From: Desulfobacterales bacterium
GTDB taxonomy: Bacteria > Desulfobacterota > Desulfobacteria > Desulfobacterales > JAFDCJ01
Direction of reading: 5' to 3'
NCBI GenBank assembly: GCA_020345785.1
Contig: CP070771.1
Location: 3,103,022 to 3,121,899 of the forward strand
Length of the DNA: 18,878 nt
The stretch's first letter is position 1. Each line of letters starts with the position of its first letter. The position numbers and the translations under genes were made by a program. The notes beneath the pieces are model-generated. The model was not told the DNA's origin, ran no database searches, and was given only the letters and a program-made list of their open reading frames with translations. Below, one piece after another: positions 15,105-18,878 of this stretch.

Positions 15105-17102
15105 ATGATGTCCGACTTTGAATTGATATCCAGCTTCGAGCCCACCGGCGATCAACCCAAAGCTGTTGAAAAGCTGTCACAGAACCTGATTAACGGGAAG
15201 CGCCATAATGTGCTTTTAGGAGTGACCGGTTCCGGAAAGACATTTACCATGGCCCACGTCATTGCCAAAGTCAGGAAACCGACCCTGGTTATCGCTCCCA
15301 ATAAGACTCTGGCGGCACAGCTTTACAACGAATTCAAGCAGCTGTTTCCCAAAAATGCCGTTGAATATTTTGTCAGTTATTACGACTACTATCAACCGGA
15401 AGCCTACATTCCATCCAGTGATACTTACATCCAGAAGGATTCGTCCATCAATGATATGATCGACAAATTGCGACATTCCGCCACACGCTCGGTATTGTCC
15501 CGCGAAGATATCATCGTGGTAGCCAGCGTTTCCTGTATATTCGGGCTCGGAGCGCCGGAAGATTACTTGGGCATGCGGGTTGATGTGAAAAACGATATGG
15601 AATTAGGGCGAGATGAACTGCTTTTCAACCTGGTTACCATGCAATATGAACGCAACGATATGGACTTTTACCGGGGCGTTTTCAGAGTTAGAGGGGATCG
15701 GGTGGAAGTGTTTCCGGCCTATGAGGAAGACAAAGCCATTCGCATCGATTTTTTTGGAGATCAAATCGAGGCCCTATGCGAGATCGATGCGCTGAGGGGA
15801 ACCGTGATCAAACGCCTGGATCACATTACGATCTTCCCGGCCAGCCATTATGTAACCCAGAAAACGACCCTGAAAAAAGCCGCGGAAACCATCCTCGAAG
15901 AATTGAAGGACCGCATTGAATACTTCCGAAATGAAAACAAATGGATCGAAGCCCAACGCATTGAGGAACGCACCCATTTCGATCTGGAGATGATCCAGGA
16001 GTTGGGTTACTGCAACGGCATCGAAAATTATTCCCGTCACCTCACGGGTCGCAGACCGGGCGAACCGCCGCCAACCTTGCTGGACTATTTCCCGGACGAC
16101 TATCTGTTATTCATCGATGAAAGCCATATTGCCGTTCCCCAGTTGCGCGGCATGTACCGTGGTGATCGCTCGCGCAAGGAAACCCTTGTCGAATATGGGT
16201 TTCGTTTGCCGTCTGCCCTGGATAACCGTCCGTTGAAATTTGAAGAGACCGAAGCCAGAATGTCTCGGGTAACATATGTCTCGGCAACGCCGGCTGAATA
16301 TGAGCTTACCAAAGCCAAAGATGCTCTGGTCGAGTTAATTGTCCGCCCCACTGGATTGATCGATCCGTTGATCGAGGTCCGCAGCGCCAAGAACCAGGTC
16401 GACGATCTGCTGGAAGAAATATTAATTCACCAGAAACGCAATCAAAGAATTCTGGTAACCACCCTCACGAAAAGAATGGCGGAAGATCTCACAGAATATT
16501 ATGCCGATCTGGGTATAAAAGTTCGATATCTGCACTCCGACATCAGCACTCTGGAAAGAATGGACATCATCAGAGATCTGCGAATGGGTAAATTCGATGT
16601 ACTGGTCGGCATCAATCTACTGCGCGAAGGTCTCGATATACCCGAGGTTGCTCTCGTAGCCATCCTGGACGCAGATAAAGAAGGTTTTTTGCGCTCTAAC
16701 CGTTCGTTGATTCAAACCTGCGGTCGGGCTGCCCGCAACGTTCAGGGCCTGGTCATCATGTATGCCGATGTGATAACAAGGTCGATGCAACAATGCATCG
16801 ATGAGACCGAGCGCCGCCGTAAAATTCAGAACGCTTACAATCAGATGCACAATATTACGCCCGAAAGCATTCAAAAGGAAATTACGCAAATTTTTGATTT
16901 CGGGGCAGAACAGCATAACGGTGCCCGACCTCAGGTCGCGGAAACCATCTCCGATTATAAATCCCTGGAAGATATTGATTCAGTAATAAAATCCCTGGAA
17001 GAAGAGATGAACCAGGCGGCCAAAGACCTTGAGTTTGAAAGAGCAGCAGATTTAAGAGATCAGATCAGAGCCCTGCATAAATTTGTGGTGCTGGAAACTT
17101 AA
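15105..17102 (+). CDS. uvrB: Excinuclease ABC subunit B
   Basis: UvrB is the damage-verifying helicase-like subunit of nucleotide excision repair; it receives DNA from UvrA and recruits UvrC. The protein is 665 residues (E. coli 673). Walker A GVTGSGKT is at 39-46. The beta-hairpin block ([19 protein letters not shown], about 93-111) that grips damaged DNA follows. DESH at 338-341 is the Walker B motif. [14 protein letters not shown] and QTCGRAARN are the late helicase motifs. The C-terminal UVR domain ([13 protein letters not shown], about 644-656) is the UvrC contact. ATG 15105 and 15108 are both possible, and the only ribosome-site-like run is GAG at 15096-15098. uvrC follows 23 bases after the stop, so the pair forms an operon. 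Confidence 0.97.
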   Translation: MMSDFELISSFEPTGDQPKAVEKLSQNLINGKRHNVLLGVTGSGKTFTMAHVIAKVRKPTLVIAPNKTLAAQLYNEFKQLFPKNAVEYFVSYYDYYQPEAYIPSSDTYIQKDSSINDMIDKLRHSATRSVLSREDIIVVASVSCIFGLGAPEDYLGMRVDVKNDMELGRDELLFNLVTMQYERNDMDFYRGVFRVRGDRVEVFPAYEEDKAIRIDFFGDQIEALCEIDALRGTVIKRLDHITIFPASHYVTQKTTLKKAAETILEELKDRIEYFRNENKWIEAQRIEERTHFDLEMIQELGYCNGIENYSRHLTGRRPGEPPPTLLDYFPDDYLLFIDESHIAVPQLRGMYRGDRSRKETLVEYGFRLPSALDNRPLKFEETEARMSRVTYVSATPAEYELTKAKDALVELIVRPTGLIDPLIEVRSAKNQVDDLLEEILIHQKRNQRILVTTLTKRMAEDLTEYYADLGIKVRYLHSDISTLERMDIIRDLRMGKFDVLVGINLLREGLDIPEVALVAILDADKEGFLRSNRSLIQTCGRAARNVQGLVIMYADVITRSMQQCIDETERRRKIQNAYNQMHNITPESIQKEITQIFDFGAEQHNGARPQVAETISDYKSLEDIDSVIKSLEEEMNQAAKDLEFERAADLRDQIRALHKFVVLET

Positions 17103-17125
17103 ATTACCTTATCTTGAAACTACCG

Positions 17126-18878
17126 ATGAATACCGAGACTGATATCCGGCAAAAGCTGAGCGGAGCGCCCAACGACCCCGGCGTTTATTTGATGAAAGAT
17201 GCTGCGGGGGAGGTGCTTTACATAGGCAAGGCCCGCAATTTAAAAAAGCGACTGGCCTCCTATTTCAAGAATTCAGGCCAGATGGATATAAAGGTCAAAA
17301 TTTTAGTGGACAAAATAAACGACCTTGAGACCATTATCACCCGCACGGAAAAAGAAGCGCTAATCCTGGAATCCAATTTGATTAAACGGCACAAACCGCG
17401 CTTCAACGTCATTTTAAAAGATGACAAACGCTATCCATCGCTCAGAATCGATCTTAATGAAAAATACCCCAACTTCGACATCGTACGCAAGATAGGACCG
17501 GACGATGCCATGTATTTCGGCCCTTTTGCCTCGGCCCATGCCGTGCGTGAGACGTTGCGGACCATTAATAAAACTTTTAAGCTTCGCAAGTGCAAAAAGA
17601 AAGATTTTAAAGCCCGAACCCGTCCCTGTCTTCACTGCCAGATGGAGGGCTGTTTGGCGCCGTGTTGCCTGGACGTTGATCCGGCCGTGTACCAGGAACA
17701 GGTCAACGAAGCCATTATGTTTTTAAAGGGTCAGACGCCGCATCTGATTCGTAAAGTCAGAAAACAAATGGAGATGTCCGCTCGCGCACAGGAGTTTGAA
17801 AGAGCCGCGCGATTAAGAGATAAAATCTACTCACTGGAACGGACGATTGAAAAGCAGATTGCAGTGACAACTGATTTTAAGGACCGCGACGTCTTTGCCA
17901 TTGCCCGGTCTGCAGATTGCTCCGTGGTAACGGTATTGTCCGTTCGAGGCGGATTTCTCACCGGAACACGACATTATGACTTTTCGGAGGTCATATCCAT
18001 TGATCAAGAGATGATCGGTGCTTTTATCAGACAGTATTATGAGCGACACCGGTTTATACCCGATGAAATATTAGTTGCGACTGAGCCGGAAGATGCCGTT
18101 TTGACCGAAGAATGGCTGCGCGGACTTAAAATGAAAAAAGTTCATATGTATCGGCCTCAGCGCGGTGAAAAAGTTCGTTTGGTGAAAATGGCCGAGCGAA
18201 ATGCACAAAACGAGTTAAAAAATCTGAGGGCTTCGCGGTCGGCAGAAATGGATTTGCTTATAAGACTGCAAAAAAAGCTTAATATGAGCAGGCTGCCGGA
18301 ACGAATTGAGTGTTTTGACAACTCCAACATCTCCGGAACTGAGCCCGTGGCCGCAATGGTCGTGTTTGAAAATGCCAGAGCCAACAAGGCTTTGTATCGT
18401 AAATACCGGATTAAAACAGTGCCCGAACACGATGACTATGCCTATTTGAAGGAGGTCCTTGAAAGACGTTTCGGCAAAGGTGAAAACTCAAAGCCTTATC
18501 CCGATCTCTTGATGGTCGACGGTGGTAAAGGACAGCTGAACATAGCGCTGGCGGTTATCAATGATTTGGATCTTGTCAGGGAATTCGAAATCGTCGGCAT
18601 CGCAAAAAAAGATGAGGCCAAAGGGGAGTCCAGGGATAAGATTTTTAAGCCGGCCAGAGCCAACCCGTTAAGCTTCGGCCGGGAAGGGGACCTTCTTCTT
18701 TTTTTGCAGCGCATCCGGGATGAAGCCCACCGCTTTGCAATATCTTATCATCGGAAACGACGCCAAAAGGTATCGCTGCAATCCGCCCTGGACGCCATCC
18801 CGGAGATTGGTAAAAAGAGAAAAGCCATTTTGCTGCAGCATTTCAAAAGCGTGAAAAATATCCGGGCAGCGGACCTTG
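17126..18878 (+). CDS. uvrC: Excinuclease ABC subunit C (3' end outside window)
   Basis: UvrC makes both incisions in nucleotide excision repair. The frame is open for 584 codons from ATG 17126 to the window edge with no stop; E. coli UvrC is 610 residues, so only the last few dozen are missing. The GIY-YIG nuclease is intact: GVY (19-21), YIG (32-34), Arg42 and Glu82 in LESNLIK. Cysteines 156, 168, 176 and 180 have the C-x11-C-x7-C-x3-C spacing of the UvrC iron-sulfur cluster. The UVR domain (FERAARLRDKI) is near residues 223-233. The RNase H-like 5' nuclease has CFDNSN, LLMVDGGKGQL and DEAHRFAISYHR, and the start of the helix-hairpin-helix (LDAIPEIGKKRKAIL) is visible. An in-frame TTG at 17114 is an alternative start; neither has a clear ribosome site. 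Confidence 0.96.
   Translation, partial: MNTETDIRQKLSGAPNDPGVYLMKDAAGEVLYIGKARNLKKRLASYFKNSGQMDIKVKILVDKINDLETIITRTEKEALILESNLIKRHKPRFNVILKDDKRYPSLRIDLNEKYPNFDIVRKIGPDDAMYFGPFASAHAVRETLRTINKTFKLRKCKKKDFKARTRPCLHCQMEGCLAPCCLDVDPAVYQEQVNEAIMFLKGQTPHLIRKVRKQMEMSARAQEFERAARLRDKIYSLERTIEKQIAVTTDFKDRDVFAIARSADCSVVTVLSVRGGFLTGTRHYDFSEVISIDQEMIGAFIRQYYERHRFIPDEILVATEPEDAVLTEEWLRGLKMKKVHMYRPQRGEKVRLVKMAERNAQNELKNLRASRSAEMDLLIRLQKKLNMSRLPERIECFDNSNISGTEPVAAMVVFENARANKALYRKYRIKTVPEHDDYAYLKEVLERRFGKGENSKPYPDLLMVDGGKGQLNIALAVINDLDLVREFEIVGIAKKDEAKGESRDKIFKPARANPLSFGREGDLLLFLQRIRDEAHRFAISYHRKRRQKVSLQSALDAIPEIGKKRKAILLQHFKSVKNIRAADL

Noticed and set aside
14597..15145. 182-codon minus-strand frame across the ispF end and the uvrB leader
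   Set aside because: It is translated from the antisense of ispF, the hairpin row and the start of uvrB; no protein-like features.
18298..18360. UvrC 5'-nuclease motif DNSN in place of DISH, as a possible inactivation
   Set aside because: To my knowledge DNSN-type variants are common in UvrC of several phyla, and the other conserved Asp and His blocks are present. It does not indicate loss of function.

Overview
The window is an 18.9 kb stretch of an ordinary bacterial chromosome carrying mainly DNA-repair and core-metabolism genes. Protein style and gene content (RecBCD, a fused ADP-forming acyl-CoA synthetase, an orphan FliK-like/FlhB-like pair) and the repeat-filled spacers suggest a Desulfobacterota (deltaproteobacterial, Desulfobacterales-like) anaerobe. 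This assignment is inference from protein style; no rRNA or other decisive marker is present. I see no tRNA, rRNA, CRISPR array, transposase, phage gene or recognisable defence island.

Layout, left to right. (1) 1-10038, plus strand: the RecBCD helicase-nuclease locus. The 3' half of recC is followed by a three-gene insert: an FHA-domain protein, a FliK-C-terminal-like protein and a stand-alone FlhB cytoplasmic-domain protein. recB and recD follow. RecB keeps all helicase motifs and the full nuclease active site, and RecD keeps its Walker motifs, so the enzyme looks complete apart from the part of recC outside the window. (2) 10226-11245, plus strand: fabH, beta-ketoacyl-ACP synthase III. (3) 11549-14021, minus strand: a fused acyl/acetyl-CoA synthetase (NDP-forming) with the ATP-grasp half first, followed by a small four-cysteine protein of unknown function. 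(4) 14346-14816, plus strand: ispF of the MEP isoprenoid pathway. (5) 15105-18878, plus strand: uvrB and uvrC, 23 bases apart, encoding nucleotide excision repair; uvrC runs off the right end.

The genes themselves are mostly well-known families. The less familiar material is (a) the FHA + FliK-like + FlhB-like insert that splits recC from recB, (b) the small Cys-rich minus-strand ORF, overlapped by a longer but implausible plus-strand ORF, and (c) the spacers. Nearly every intergenic gap holds its own family of short repeats or palindromes: a 14-bp minisatellite and 7-mer/11-mer repeats before recB, a 20-bp perfect hairpin before recD, GGTTCA repeats before fabH, nested GC-rich palindromes between the convergent fabH and synthetase units, a 13-bp inverted repeat bracketing ispF, and a row of four hairpins before uvrB. 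These repeats affect annotation. For example, they create a false 63-residue N-terminal extension of recB, whose likely start is a TTG at 4301.
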